Assembly (NCBI GenBank): GCA_010671905.1
Contig: JAAHII010000001.1
Location: 6,224,026-6,288,025, forward strand
Length of the DNA stretch: 64,000 bases
Direction: 5' to 3'
From: Leptolyngbya sp. SIOISBB
Lineage (GTDB): Bacteria; Cyanobacteriota; Cyanobacteriia; Phormidesmidales; Phormidesmidaceae
Shown here: positions 1-8,150 of the stretch, piece by piece
Numbering within the stretch: the first letter of the stretch is position 1
Layout: each line of letters starts with the position of its first letter
The notes under the pieces: model-generated
The model's input: the letters and a program-made list of their open reading frames with translations, nothing else
Told to the model about the DNA's origin: nothing
Databases searched by the model: none
Position numbers and translations under genes: made by a program

Positions 1-368
1 TGACAATCCTGAACCGTTGAGCCCAAAGCCTTACCATCGAAGGCAATTGCCCGCACCCTTTGCAGGGCGTCATCCCGGTTGGCCCACCGTTCGAAGCATT
101 GGGTGACGGCGGTGCCATCGACGGCATGGCTCATCCGGCGAACGGTCGAGTACTTGGGAGCGGCTTTGGCCTGAAAGCCCAAGTCCGCCATGACTTGGCG
201 ATAGTGACGACTCATAAAGTCACTCATGCCCCGTAGCGAGGTGTAGCCACTCATGGCACTCAGCAAACTCAGTAGTAACAACGCCCACAACGGATAGTCA
301 ACCGGTTGATTACCGCGTCGCCAATCGCGGATAGCTTTCAGATCCTCAAGTAAAACATCAAGACTCAT
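1..368 (-). CDS. ISAs1-family (H-repeat type) transposase, N-terminal part, cut by window edge
   Basis: Reading the minus strand from an ATG at 368 gives an open frame to the window edge (about 122 codons). It starts with MSLDVLLEDLKAIRDWRRG and continues with PLWALLLLSLLSAMSGYTS, RGMSDFMSRHY and KYSTVRRMSHAVD, and ends near IAFDGKAL. This is the usual N-terminal domain of ISAs1/H-repeat-associated transposases (an N-terminal domain before the DDE core, with the conserved DGK at its end). The catalytic core lies outside the window, so intactness cannot be judged. The sequence upstream of the start (about 369-430) probably contains the terminal end of the insertion sequence, but I could not identify its inverted repeat with certainty. 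Confidence 0.8.
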   Translation of the reverse strand, partial: MSLDVLLEDLKAIRDWRRGNQPVDYPLWALLLLSLLSAMSGYTSLRGMSDFMSRHYRQVMADLGFQAKAAPKYSTVRRMSHAVDGTAVTQCFERWANRDDALQRVRAIAFDGKALGSTVQDC

Positions 369-607
369 GGTAGTTGCTCCGTTGACTACCCCGATCTTGC
401 TTTTTATTCCTTTAGAGAATCAGCCCTACCTCCCGAGAGGGGAGAAACTGGCACATTATTAAATTCCCGATCCTTAGCAAAATAGATGGCGCTGATAAAC
501 GGGGCATCACAGGGAGGCTCTAAAGGGGTGGCTAAAAGGGTACTCTCACTTCTGCCATGCAGTACTAGAATCACCTGCAATGTGGATTGCTCGTCTAGAA
601 GCCACGC

Positions 608-1204
608 TTATTCTGGTAACGAGCGATCAATCGTGTCTGCAGGCAGTTGGGGGACTAACACCGGCCCCTCAGCAGTTGCTTCGATTGAGTAAAACAAGCT
701 ACTTTCGGCTGACGCACAGCATAGAGGATCATCAGGGCTATAGCGGTTAAACGCGGCGTTGAGCGAGTCTTCCCTATACAGATAGACATTAAAGAGACTG
801 CCGTCAGTCCGAGAGTCCATTAATACGGGGGATAAGGTGCCCGCAAAATCGCCATCGACAAAGACAAATATTTGATAGCTAAAGGGTCGACACATGCCGT
901 CAGCGTTGGCCATGCCAGTCACGACGGTGGTGTCGCCAAAAATGTAAGCGGGGCCTGACAAGGTCCACCCAGCTGCTGCGACGAGCGCATCTTCGTATAA
1001 CCGAGGAGAGCGAAAGACTTGTTCACACTCCGATAAATTGGAATATTCCAGATCGGGTGCGACTGGAATGGCGGCACCAGGGGTATTCCAATTCGCGTCA
1101 GTATCGAGCCAGCTACCATCTTGAGGGGACTGGGCTATGGTCGTAGAAGCGTATAGCAGAAGAAATCCTCCAGGCAAGGCAGCAAGCAGTTTTGTAATTT
1201 TCAT
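608..1204 (-). CDS. secreted LppP/LprE-like protein
   Basis: A 198-residue protein with a signal peptide: a basic start (MKITK), a hydrophobic stretch to about residue 20, and a likely cleavage after TTIAQ. The mature part contains PFSYQIFVFVDGDFAGTLSP, SRTDGS, FNRYSPDDPLCC and a final Tyr-Ser-Ile strand. This arrangement (F-x-DG-x-x-AGTLSP, then RY...DPLCC) is that of the LppP/LprE family, best known as actinobacterial lipoproteins. Here there is no clear lipobox cysteine, so it is probably periplasmic rather than lipid-anchored. Its function is unknown. It is divergent from the M1 peptidase gene and shares a roughly 220-bp upstream region with it. The family call rests on motif memory only. 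Confidence 0.7.
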   Translation of the reverse strand: MKITKLLAALPGGFLLLYASTTIAQSPQDGSWLDTDANWNTPGAAIPVAPDLEYSNLSECEQVFRSPRLYEDALVAAAGWTLSGPAYIFGDTTVVTGMANADGMCRPFSYQIFVFVDGDFAGTLSPVLMDSRTDGSLFNVYLYREDSLNAAFNRYSPDDPLCCASAESSLFYSIEATAEGPVLVPQLPADTIDRSLPE

Positions 1205-1427
1205 GTTGTTGAACGATGGCGATGATTTCGAAACTTGATATCAGATGATCGGTGAAAATCGTATCTGACGCATAGCTCAATAGGTGGCTAAGCTAGGTTT
1301 CATTTAATCAAGTCATTTAATCAAAATCGCGATCGCATGTGAGGTCACAGGCTCCAAACTTCCTCAGAGTTAATCGAGCACATTGAACCGCAAAACGGGT
1401 CTGGCGTTATGGACACGAAATGAACTT

Positions 1428-3050
1428 ATGAAGAGTCTTTTCTGGAAACGGTTTTGGCCCGTTAGCGTGATCGCCTTATCGGCCGCATTCACTGTGATCA
1501 TCGCATTGCCTGCACGATGGTCACTCAATACTCCAGTCCATGGAGGGCAACTCACCGAGGTCGCCCAAGTGATGCCTGCGGCGATCCAGCTCGATACGAA
1601 TTGGGATGACCGGAGTCTTTATGAGCCTGGGATGCAGCCAGCCTTTACCCACGAAATTGAGGCCCTGCCAGCGATTACCCAATACCACATTGCGGCTGAG
1701 TTGACCCTCGACCAAGACGCGATCGTGCAGGGGCAACAGCGACTGCACTACACCAATCAAAGTCATGACACTCTCGACCGGATTGTGTTGCGGCTATATC
1801 CCAACTCACCGCCGCTCAACAATGCGGGCAGTCTCAGCGTGACGAATGTACGAGTGCGGGAGCAGCCAATTGCGCCTTTACTCTCGGTAGACGACACTGT
1901 GTTGACGATACCTTTACCAGAACCGTTAGCGCCCGGCGAGGCTACTACCCTCAGCCTCAACTTTGAAACCCGGATCAAGCAAGGGGAAATTTCTCGTTCT
2001 TTTGAACGCTTGGGTTACGTTCAGGAGGTGATTTCTGGTGGTTCTTGGTATCCCGCCGTATCAGTGTACGAGGCACGGCGCGGTTGGTGGATTACGCCGA
2101 TCATTTCTGGCGAAGGTGACCCTACTTATAACGAAGTGGGGCTCTACGATGTGCAGTTCACCGTCCCCGCTGAGCTAACGCTGATTACTAATGGCGTGTT
2201 CGTTAATCAGGTAGAACATGATGACGGTACGGTCACGTATCGAGAAGTCACGGGGCCAGTGCGCAGTCATGTATTTGTCGCCAGCGATCGCTATGGCACA
2301 CCTGAGACGATGGCAATTGATGGCGTGCAGATACAGGTATGGCCTTATCAAGACGCGGCGCGATCGCCTGCCGCCGATGAGTTTGCCCTCCAGGCTACAG
2401 TTGACGCGCTCGGTTTATTCAATGAGCGATTCACGTCCTATCCATATCCAGAACTAGACGTGGTACAACATCCCACATTCACCGGACTGGAATTTTCCGG
2501 GCTCATTTACATCACTGAAGATGAGTGGAACGTTGAGGAACTGCCGTATTTAGAAGAAATTATTGTCCATGAGGTGGGACATCAGTGGTTTTATGGACTG
2601 GTCGGCAACAATCAGGTGGAATATCCCTGGCTCGATGAAGGCTTAGCCACCTATGTTGAAATTCTGTATCAGCGTCACCGGTTTGGCGAGTCGCCCTTAG
2701 CCTCGACTATTCGAGCGGTCTCAGATCAGTTAGATGCCGGCATGGCAGAAGCAATCGGCCTTGATCCAGGGATTCCGTTAAATTTGGCAGTAGCTGACTA
2801 TGGCGAACACTATGGCTTAGTGGCTTATTATCGCGGTGCGGCCTTTTTACTAGCGCTCGAAGACACGCTCGGTCCCGAAACGGTGGCCGCAGCGCTGCGA
2901 GCTTATACTCAACAATTTCGCTATAAAGTGGCGACAGTCGAAGACTTTCAAACGGTGTTTGAAGCAGTCGCAGAACAAGACCTGACCCCGCTGTTTCAGC
3001 AATGGGTAGGAGAGTATCCCCCAGTAGATCAGCCTGCTCGCCAGTCGTGA
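1428..3050 (+). CDS. M1-family zinc metallopeptidase (aminopeptidase N-like)
   Basis: The protein has 540 residues from the ATG at 1428; an in-frame TTG at 1383 would add 15 residues but has no better ribosome site. The N-terminus (MKSLFWKRFW followed by a hydrophobic stretch to ALPARW) is a signal or membrane anchor, so the enzyme should act outside the cytoplasm. An M1 N-terminal beta domain follows (residues about 60-280). The catalytic core has EIIVHEVGHQWFYGLVGNNQ and, 18 residues on, WLDEGLATYVE. HExxH plus the downstream Glu form the zinc site, and the His and Glu ligands are all present. It is expected to remove N-terminal residues from peptides. It stands alone, with a small unknown secreted gene divergent upstream. 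Confidence 0.9.
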   Translation: MKSLFWKRFWPVSVIALSAAFTVIIALPARWSLNTPVHGGQLTEVAQVMPAAIQLDTNWDDRSLYEPGMQPAFTHEIEALPAITQYHIAAELTLDQDAIVQGQQRLHYTNQSHDTLDRIVLRLYPNSPPLNNAGSLSVTNVRVREQPIAPLLSVDDTVLTIPLPEPLAPGEATTLSLNFETRIKQGEISRSFERLGYVQEVISGGSWYPAVSVYEARRGWWITPIISGEGDPTYNEVGLYDVQFTVPAELTLITNGVFVNQVEHDDGTVTYREVTGPVRSHVFVASDRYGTPETMAIDGVQIQVWPYQDAARSPAADEFALQATVDALGLFNERFTSYPYPELDVVQHPTFTGLEFSGLIYITEDEWNVEELPYLEEIIVHEVGHQWFYGLVGNNQVEYPWLDEGLATYVEILYQRHRFGESPLASTIRAVSDQLDAGMAEAIGLDPGIPLNLAVADYGEHYGLVAYYRGAAFLLALEDTLGPETVAAALRAYTQQFRYKVATVEDFQTVFEAVAEQDLTPLFQQWVGEYPPVDQPARQS

Positions 3051-3155
3051 GCGATCGCGTGGAAAAGCCCATCCCGCTCGCCGCCGATCAGCTGTCTCCT
3101 AAAGAATTGGGCAATGCCACAGGACGACGCGTAAGGCTCGATCCATTGATTCGTG

Positions 3156-4346
3156 CTAGAGACGCTTGTCAGATGCCTCAGGAGACTCAGTCATCGCTGT
3201 TTTAGCGGCTGGATTAGGATACTCACCCTCCACGTAGGTGTAGACACCGTAGCTAGCTAAACCAAACAGCATGACCCCCATAATGGCGCCACTGCTGACG
3301 CAGAGTTTGCGTACTGCCTGCGAGGCGCGGGCAGCGATGGGATAGTCGCCCCGGCGATAGGCTGGCTTCACTTGGGAGGCCAAGACCAAAGCGAGTACCC
3401 CCAATGGCGGAAACAGTAACAACGTCGTGGCCACCGCGTCGCGCCAACGGGCTGGGGGGCAGGGTGCTTTGTCATAAATGCCGTAAGTCTGATCCCACTC
3501 GGAGAGAGAAGACTCCCCCGCCTTGGCGATCAATCGGAAACGGCGGACTTCGGGCAGTTGCAGCTCAACCAGGCGATCGCGCAAGGCATTCGGCAATTTG
3601 AAATAGTTAACGGGAGTACCGACCGGCCGATGGAGCGTCAGAGTTAGTCGTGTCCCTTGCTGTTCTGCCGCGATCGCAAACCCTTCTGGCAGCAAATCTT
3701 GGAATTGTTCCTGCAGGTTAAGACTATCCGCCGCTGCCTGAGTCTGTACTAGTAATTGTTGGGCTTCACTCAAGCGCAAATCATTGCATAGGGCGATTTC
3801 CCAATCTTGAACAGCGCCGAGGTGATCACCCAGTTGTTCTCGCACCTTACCTCGGTGCAAATAGGCTTCAGCCAGTAGCGGATTCTTGTCCACAGCAATG
3901 TCAAAATCGGCTAAAGCCGCTTTGTATTCACCATTGTGTGCCAATACGAGCCCCCGGTTGTAGCGTACGGTGGCGTCTCCAGGATGCAGTGCTAGCGCTT
4001 GTGCCCAGTCGGTGAGGGCAGCCGCTTCATTGCCCAATTGATAATGCACTAAACCACGATGTCCATAGGCTGCAGCCTGTTCAGGGTCGAGGGCGATCGC
4101 CTGATCAAAATCGGCTAAGGCTGCGTCATGAGTGGTTTGTTGCAGGTAGACCAGCCCCCGCTTCACCAAAACTGTCGCGGGTTGAGAATGATAGTCCAGT
4201 GCCGCAGTCAGGGCCTGTAGAGCGGCAGTGTAATTGCCCTGTTGTGTAAAGTTGAGTCCTCGTCGCAGTAGATATCGCCCCCGTTGACGCTGCGTCCAAG
4301 AATTCAGTGATCGTGACATGACTTTGGCCTCGCTGGACAATTCCAT
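3156..4346 (-). CDS. TPR-repeat protein with C-terminal CD225/dispanin-like membrane domain
   Basis: About 396 residues from the ATG at 4346; a second ATG at 4319 is also possible, and the frame is open upstream only to a TTG at 4403. Residues about 10-190 hold five or so tetratricopeptide repeats of the form YxHRGLVHYQLGNxxAAxxDWAQALALxP, a protein-interaction solenoid. After a linker (about 200-280), the C-terminus has two hydrophobic segments around LLLFPPLGVLALVLASQV and a GDYPIAARASQAVRKLC loop, followed by a second membrane helix. This is the CD225/dispanin pattern. The protein is likely a membrane-anchored scaffold of unknown role. It converges with the M1 gene, with about 100 bp between them. 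Confidence 0.8.
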   Translation of the reverse strand: MELSSEAKVMSRSLNSWTQRQRGRYLLRRGLNFTQQGNYTAALQALTAALDYHSQPATVLVKRGLVYLQQTTHDAALADFDQAIALDPEQAAAYGHRGLVHYQLGNEAAALTDWAQALALHPGDATVRYNRGLVLAHNGEYKAALADFDIAVDKNPLLAEAYLHRGKVREQLGDHLGAVQDWEIALCNDLRLSEAQQLLVQTQAAADSLNLQEQFQDLLPEGFAIAAEQQGTRLTLTLHRPVGTPVNYFKLPNALRDRLVELQLPEVRRFRLIAKAGESSLSEWDQTYGIYDKAPCPPARWRDAVATTLLLFPPLGVLALVLASQVKPAYRRGDYPIAARASQAVRKLCVSSGAIMGVMLFGLASYGVYTYVEGEYPNPAAKTAMTESPEASDKRL

Positions 4347-4659
4347 AATGCCCACTTCCAAACGGGACAAACTTATTCCGTAACCACCACGACAATTCCG
4401 CAAAAAATATGCATAGCCGCGATGGCGCTTTGCACGCTAACAATCAGGATGTCGACCTCAAGGTCACTTGGGATGCGTCAGTGTCGATCACTATCAACGA
4501 TTTCCTGACGCCACGACATCAGTCTGAAGCCTGATCAATATAGTGGCAGAGATTTCTTTGACGTGGGTCCATCTCCACCGCTACCGCATTAACAGCTTGG
4601 CAGTTTGCGCCACAATAATGCAATGACATTAGATTTTGCGTGACAACTTCCACAAACTC

Positions 4660-5139
4660 ATGACATCGGTATCTTTAGCGACTTTTGGGGCGGGCTGCTT
4701 TTGGGGCACGGAGGCGGCATTTCAGCGATTGTCTGGTGTCATCAGTACGTCAGTTGGCTATATGGGCGGCCATTTTGACAATCCCTGCTATCTGGATGTG
4801 CTCTCACGCATTACCGGCCATGCTGAGGTCGCACAGGTGGAATACATGCCAGCGCAAATCAGCTATGCAGCATTGCTCGATGTCTTTTGGCAATGTCACG
4901 ATCCCACCAGTCTCAATCGTCAAGGGGCCGATCGTGGCGACCAGTATCGATCAGTGATTTTTTATCACACGCCAGAGCAGCAGGCGCTCGCGGAGCAGTC
5001 TAAAGCCGCGTTAGCGCGATCGGGCAAGTATGAGCAAGCGATCGTCACGCAAATCAAGCCCGCTAGCACATATTGGCTCGCCTCAGAAGAACACCAGCAA
5101 TACTTTGGCAAACGTGCCGCGCTAAAGAGCAAAGGGTAG
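4660..5139 (+). CDS. msrA: peptide-methionine (S)-S-oxide reductase MsrA
   Basis: 159 residues from the ATG at 4660; a GTG at 4636 is also in frame but adds a non-conserved leader. The N-terminus has ATFGAGCFWGTEAAFQ, where the Cys of GCFWG is the catalytic nucleophile of MsrA. It continues with the family signatures GYMGGH, YLDVLSRITGHAEVAQVEY, FWQCHDPTSLNRQGADRGDQYRS and a C-terminal SEEHQQYFGKR. The enzyme reduces S-methionine sulfoxide in proteins using thioredoxin, as part of oxidative-stress repair in the cytoplasm. No fused MsrB domain and no resolving C-terminal Cys extension are visible. It is the last chromosomal protein gene before the tRNA used as the insertion site of the element that follows. 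Confidence 0.96.
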   Translation: MTSVSLATFGAGCFWGTEAAFQRLSGVISTSVGYMGGHFDNPCYLDVLSRITGHAEVAQVEYMPAQISYAALLDVFWQCHDPTSLNRQGADRGDQYRSVIFYHTPEQQALAEQSKAALARSGKYEQAIVTQIKPASTYWLASEEHQQYFGKRAALKSKG

Positions 5140-5223
5140 CCGTTGTTTAATGATGATAGTGTTTCAAAATCAAAAGGGTGAACGGCGATCGCGCCACTGT
5201 GCTACCTTATTATTTGATTACTA

Positions 5224-5297
5224 CGGGATGTAGCGCAGCTTGGTAGCGCACTTCGTTCGGGACGAAGGGGCCGGAGGTTCGAATCCTCTCATCCCGA
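5224..5297 (+). tRNA. tRNA-Pro (anticodon CGG)
   Basis: A 74-base cloverleaf can be drawn by hand. The acceptor CGGGATG pairs with CATCCCG. The D arm is GCGC/GCGC around AGCTTGGTA, and the anticodon stem CTTCG/CGAAG encloses the loop TTCGGGA (anticodon CGG, decoding CCG). The T arm has GGAGG, loop TTCGAAT and CCTCT, and the discriminator is A. CCA is not encoded. The integrase gene begins 140 bp downstream on the same strand, so the 3' half of this gene is the likely attachment site. Confidence 0.95.
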
Positions 5298-5437
5298 TTC
5301 TTCTAAAGCCTACTGCTGAAGCGCCTTGTGGCTTACGCATCAACCTTTTGATGACTCTTGCATGTTGTCAACAAGGGGGAGAGGTTGGTCACTTTTGGGC
5401 GTCTTTGGACGTAAAAGTGGTAGGAAATTGGTAGGAA
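5265..5437 (+). other. probable attachment site (attL) and integrase leader with GGTAGGAAAT direct repeats
   Basis: The 3' half of tRNA-Pro followed by a 140-bp gap and a tyrosine integrase is the standard layout of a tRNA-targeting element. Just before the integrase ATG there are two direct copies of a GGTAGGAAAT-like motif (around 5419-5438), which could be integrase arm sites, the ribosome site, or both. A second copy of the tRNA 3' end, expected at the other boundary, was not found by eye anywhere downstream in this window. Confidence 0.5.
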
Positions 5438-6592
5438 ATGAAAACTATGCAGATGCTCGTTGCAGTCCATCCCGCCCAAAGCAGCGAGTCAGATAAGGGC
5501 TTTGTCAAGGTCGAAAATGATGACGGTAGGCTGAGACTGCGCTTTACCTTTGAGGGTAAGCGCCATACATTAGCGGTTGGATTGCCCGATTCCAAAATCA
5601 ACCGCCTTGTGGCTCACCAAAAAGCAACCCAGATTGAACTAGATATAGCTTCTGGCAACTTTGACACAACGTTGAAGAAGTATAAGCCTCCTAAGGCTTC
5701 TAAAAAGAAGGCTGAGCAAGCCACCGCCTGGGGATTGTTTCAAAAATTCATGGCAGCTCAGACCAAGGCAAAAGACTTACAAGTTGGCAGCCTTTGCCGA
5801 TACACAGCAACGCTACGACACTTAGAAGTTTTCTTCCCAAATCAGTCTCCAGACAAAGTAGATGCCAACTTAGCAGAAGCGTTTTCGCAGTATCTGCGAG
5901 GTGAGGTCGCTGATCGCACTGTCAAAGATTACCTGATTCTGGTGCAGGCTTGTTGGAACTGGGCAGGGGACACTACAGCTGAAAATCCCTGGTCAAGAGT
6001 ATTGAGTCAGGTGAAACCGTCCCCGAAACAAAAAGTCAGGCCGTTTACGGTCACCGAGGTGCAAGCCATTTTGAAGTCGTTTGAGTGCGATCGCTATTAT
6101 CGACACTATGCCGACTTTGTGGCTTTCTTATTTGGTACAGGCTGCCGGTTTGGGGAAGCGGTTGGCCTGAAGTGGAAGCATATTGCCGATGACTATTCGA
6201 CAATCTGGATTGGAGAGTCGGTTTCCAGAGGGGTGTGCAAAACAACGAAAACAGGGAAAGACAGGACAGTGACGTTGACCGCCAAAGTGATGGCAATGCT
6301 GGGAGCTAGAAAACCCGAAGGGGTATCGCCCAATGCGCTGGTCTTTCCCGCTCCAAAAGGAGGATACATCAACGACCACACATTTCGGCGAAGGGCCTGG
6401 AGTAAAACGCTGGATAAATTACAGATCCAATATCGCAAGCCCTACGCGACTCGACACACGGCCATCAGTCATGCATTGGCTAATGGAGCCAATCCCTTAG
6501 CAGTGGCAGAACAAACGGGCCATGATCCGCAGATTTTGTTCAAACACTATGCCTCTGTGATTCAGAAGACTACCGTGATGGTGGAGTTCTAG
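5438..6592 (+). CDS. tyrosine recombinase / integrase
   Basis: A 384-residue protein with an N-terminal arm-binding region (residues 1-90), a SAM-like core-binding domain (about 105-190) and a C-terminal catalytic domain. Active-site residues are visible: Arg in GTGCRFGEAVGLKW (about 238), Lys in TKTGKDRTV, Arg in YATRHTAISHAL, His in TGHDP and the nucleophile Tyr in FKHYASV (about 371). The first His of the usual HxxR box is Tyr here, a substitution tolerated in this family. It presumably integrates and excises the element at the adjacent tRNA-Pro. It is read away from the tRNA and converges on the repressor gene, only 10 bp away. Confidence 0.93.
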   Translation: MKTMQMLVAVHPAQSSESDKGFVKVENDDGRLRLRFTFEGKRHTLAVGLPDSKINRLVAHQKATQIELDIASGNFDTTLKKYKPPKASKKKAEQATAWGLFQKFMAAQTKAKDLQVGSLCRYTATLRHLEVFFPNQSPDKVDANLAEAFSQYLRGEVADRTVKDYLILVQACWNWAGDTTAENPWSRVLSQVKPSPKQKVRPFTVTEVQAILKSFECDRYYRHYADFVAFLFGTGCRFGEAVGLKWKHIADDYSTIWIGESVSRGVCKTTKTGKDRTVTLTAKVMAMLGARKPEGVSPNALVFPAPKGGYINDHTFRRRAWSKTLDKLQIQYRKPYATRHTAISHALANGANPLAVAEQTGHDPQILFKHYASVIQKTTVMVEF

Positions 6593-6602
6593 CCATCGCT
6601 GT

Positions 6603-7235
6603 TTACAGTCTGCGTCCGAACCAGACAACCTTGCCCATGATGCTCAACCCATTAGATTTGTCAGTGATATCTAATGAAAAAGCTTCATAGGTGGGGTTGT
6701 CGCTTAGAACTCGAAGTATTTTCTTTGGTAGGTATTGAAGACGTTTAATCAAAATCCGGCTTTCGAGCTTGAACAGAAAAATTCCGTGGTCAATTGCTTC
6801 GAGGTCTCGATGGCTAGTATCAGCTAGCACTAGGTCTCCTGTCATCAGAGTCGGTTCCATGCTTTCATCAGAAACCTGAGTCAAAAGTGAATTTTCAAGA
6901 GAATTAGGGAACTCGGATTTCAACCAATCCGTCTCAAAAGCTAGTTGATCCTTGTACACATACTTTTTGCCTTCCCCGCTTTCCAAATGGGAAGAAGCTT
7001 GACCTCCTGCCAACCACTCCAAGCTGACGTCTGCACTGCGTGCTATAGCGAGCAAAGCAGGTCGAGTAGGTTCGCTTTGACCGTTGAGGTACTGGCGCAA
7101 GACAGTATCAGAGAAGCCACAGCTGCGCGCAAATCCACGAATACTATTGTCACCGATTGCCTTTTTCAGGCGGTTTGGAAAGTCATCTAATTCGGTTTTT
7201 TCCACCTGCACTTCACCTGAAGATGTATTGTTCAT
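6603..7235 (-). CDS. phage-type repressor: HTH plus S24 (LexA-like) peptidase domain
   Basis: A 210-residue protein. Residues about 20-75 form an XRE-type helix-turn-helix (SIRGFARSCGFSDTVLRQYLNGQSEPTRPALLAIARSADVS). Residues about 115-205 form an S24/LexA-like domain with the nucleophile Ser in SDESMEPTLMTGDLVLAD and the general-base Lys in SRILIKRLQY. I do not see an obvious Ala-Gly cleavage site in the linker, so self-cleavage on DNA damage is likely for the family but not shown here. It diverges from a Ner-like gene across about 100 bp of palindromic DNA, the standard lysogeny-type switch. It probably controls excision and transfer of the element. Confidence 0.88.
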   Translation of the reverse strand: MNNTSSGEVQVEKTELDDFPNRLKKAIGDNSIRGFARSCGFSDTVLRQYLNGQSEPTRPALLAIARSADVSLEWLAGGQASSHLESGEGKKYVYKDQLAFETDWLKSEFPNSLENSLLTQVSDESMEPTLMTGDLVLADTSHRDLEAIDHGIFLFKLESRILIKRLQYLPKKILRVLSDNPTYEAFSLDITDKSNGLSIMGKVVWFGRRL

Positions 7236-7271
7236 TGAGCAGTAGGTAACTACAAACGCAAATTATAGCGC

Positions 7272-7326
7272 TTGACATGCAATTTATAAATTGCTAGCTT
7301 CATCAATATACAAATTGATGGAGCTT
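7272..7326 (+). promoter_or_regulatory. divergent operator/promoter of the repressor-Ner switch
   Basis: A TTGACA box at 7272-7277 and a weaker TAGCTT at 7295-7300 are separated by exactly 17 bp and would drive the Ner-like gene. The spacer contains a perfect 16-bp palindrome, GCAATTTATAAATTGC (7279-7294). A second, imperfect long palindrome follows at 7296-7326 (arms AGCT-CATCAAT and ATTGATG-AGCT around ATACAA). Both are plausible repressor or Ner binding sites; which protein binds which site is inference. Confidence 0.6.
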
Positions 7327-7336
7327 TGTCGATCTT

Positions 7337-7663
7337 ATGCACGTAGAGGACATTAAAGCAGCTCTGCGCAAGCAAGGCTGGACATTGGCAAGTATCGCCA
7401 AAGAGCTCGGTGTGGGACCATCTGCCGTCTCGCACGCTTTGACGAGACAACGCTCTCGCAGAGTAGAGAAAGTGATTGCTAGCAAACTAGGGCTTGCTCC
7501 TCGGGAGATCTGGCCTCAACGATATAAAGGAAGGGCAACCTATGGCACAATTCGTCAGCAAGCAAGAAGCTTTGAGGTGCCTCAATCTCAGCAGCACTAC
7601 GTTGAAAAAGTATCGACTACAGGGATTACTGGTCGAGGGCATTCATTGGGTGCGGGTCAATAG
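7337..7663 (+). CDS. Ner/Nlp-family HTH transcriptional regulator
   Basis: A 108-residue protein whose first 60 residues match the Ner/Nlp family of Mu-like phages: VEDIKAALRKQGWTLASIAKELGVGPSAVSHALTR, then RVEKVIASKLGLAPREIWPQRY. Ner proteins act like Cro, repressing the early promoters opposite the lysogenic repressor, which fits its position divergent from the S24 repressor. The tail after about residue 65 is not typical of the family and overlaps the next gene by about 120 bp in another frame. The part beyond RYKGR may therefore be incidental extension. Confidence 0.75.
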   Translation: MHVEDIKAALRKQGWTLASIAKELGVGPSAVSHALTRQRSRRVEKVIASKLGLAPREIWPQRYKGRATYGTIRQQARSFEVPQSQQHYVEKVSTTGITGRGHSLGAGQ

Positions 7664-7814
7664 TCGTTGCACTCGCTATAACTTGGAACTAATTCAAGAT
7701 TGGCTGCATAATCGCCATGATCCAGCAGCTCATCAGCGAGCCATCGAAATATATCAAGCCAGTTTGCTGAGTAATCAAAGGAAGCCATCGCGAGTCTCTT
7801 CAAAGCGACGTTAG
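7542..7814 (+). CDS. excisionase-like / MerR-type HTH protein
   Basis: 90 residues from the ATG at 7542, chosen because AAGGAAGGG lies just upstream; the frame could extend to 7494 but that adds 16 unlikely residues. The sequence (SKQEALRCLNLSSTTLKKYRLQGLL, HWVRVNSRCTRYNLELIQDWLHNR) has the winged-helix DNA-binding layout used by excisionases and MerR-like proteins. Given the neighbouring integrase and repressor, a role as excision factor is the simplest guess. It overlaps the 3' end of the Ner-like frame, suggesting co-transcription. A terminator follows about 90 bp downstream. Confidence 0.65.
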   Translation: MAQFVSKQEALRCLNLSSTTLKKYRLQGLLVEGIHWVRVNSRCTRYNLELIQDWLHNRHDPAAHQRAIEIYQASLLSNQRKPSRVSSKRR

Positions 7815-7865
7815 GAATATCCAAAAAACAAATTCTTTCCTGAAAACGTATCACTAAATTGAAGG

Positions 7866-7896
7866 CTCTTCTGAAGATATGACAGCATCAGAAGAG
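7866..7896. repeat. perfect 9-bp inverted repeat (CTCTTCTGA / TCAGAAGAG)
   Basis: Two 9-bp arms separated by 13 bases. An A-run follows on the + strand, so there is no U tail to make a + strand terminator. It could be an mRNA hairpin or a protein-binding site in the 336-bp gap between the excisionase-like gene and the replication gene. Confidence 0.5.
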
Positions 7897-7904
7897 TAAA
7901 AAAA

Positions 7905-7955
7905 TACACCCTAACGATTGAAGTGTCAGGGTGCATCACTTTTGTTTTTTGTCTT
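7905..7955 (+). terminator. rho-independent terminator after the excisionase-like gene
   Basis: The stem CACCCTAAC (7907-7915) pairs with GTCAGGGTG (7925-7933) with one mismatch, and is followed by a T-rich run (ACTTTTGTTTTTTGTCTTTT). Nothing else is evident between here and the ribosome site (AGGAG) of the gene at 8151, apart from a near-copy of the GTCTACCG motif around 8060. Confidence 0.65.
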
Positions 7956-8150
7956 TTAAGCTGGGTTAATCAATAATTTGAAGGGGTTTGACAGAACCGC
8001 TTCAGAGATCGCCCTGCTAGTAAAACTTGTGCTTTCAACTATAGCAAAGTTGCTGTAAATGTCTACGGCATGATGCGACTTTGTTCATGGCTTTACTAAG
8101 AATCAGCGACTTAATGTTGATGACCCAGCTTCTGGAATCAGGAGCTGATA

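Noticed and set aside
486-692. Short + strand frame of 68 codons opposite the 3' end of the LppP/LprE-like gene
   Set aside because: No ribosome site, no recognisable composition, and it overlaps a well-supported gene antisense.
2707-3072. 121-codon minus-strand frame within the M1 peptidase gene
   Set aside because: Antisense shadow of a conserved coding region; composition is that of a reversed reading.
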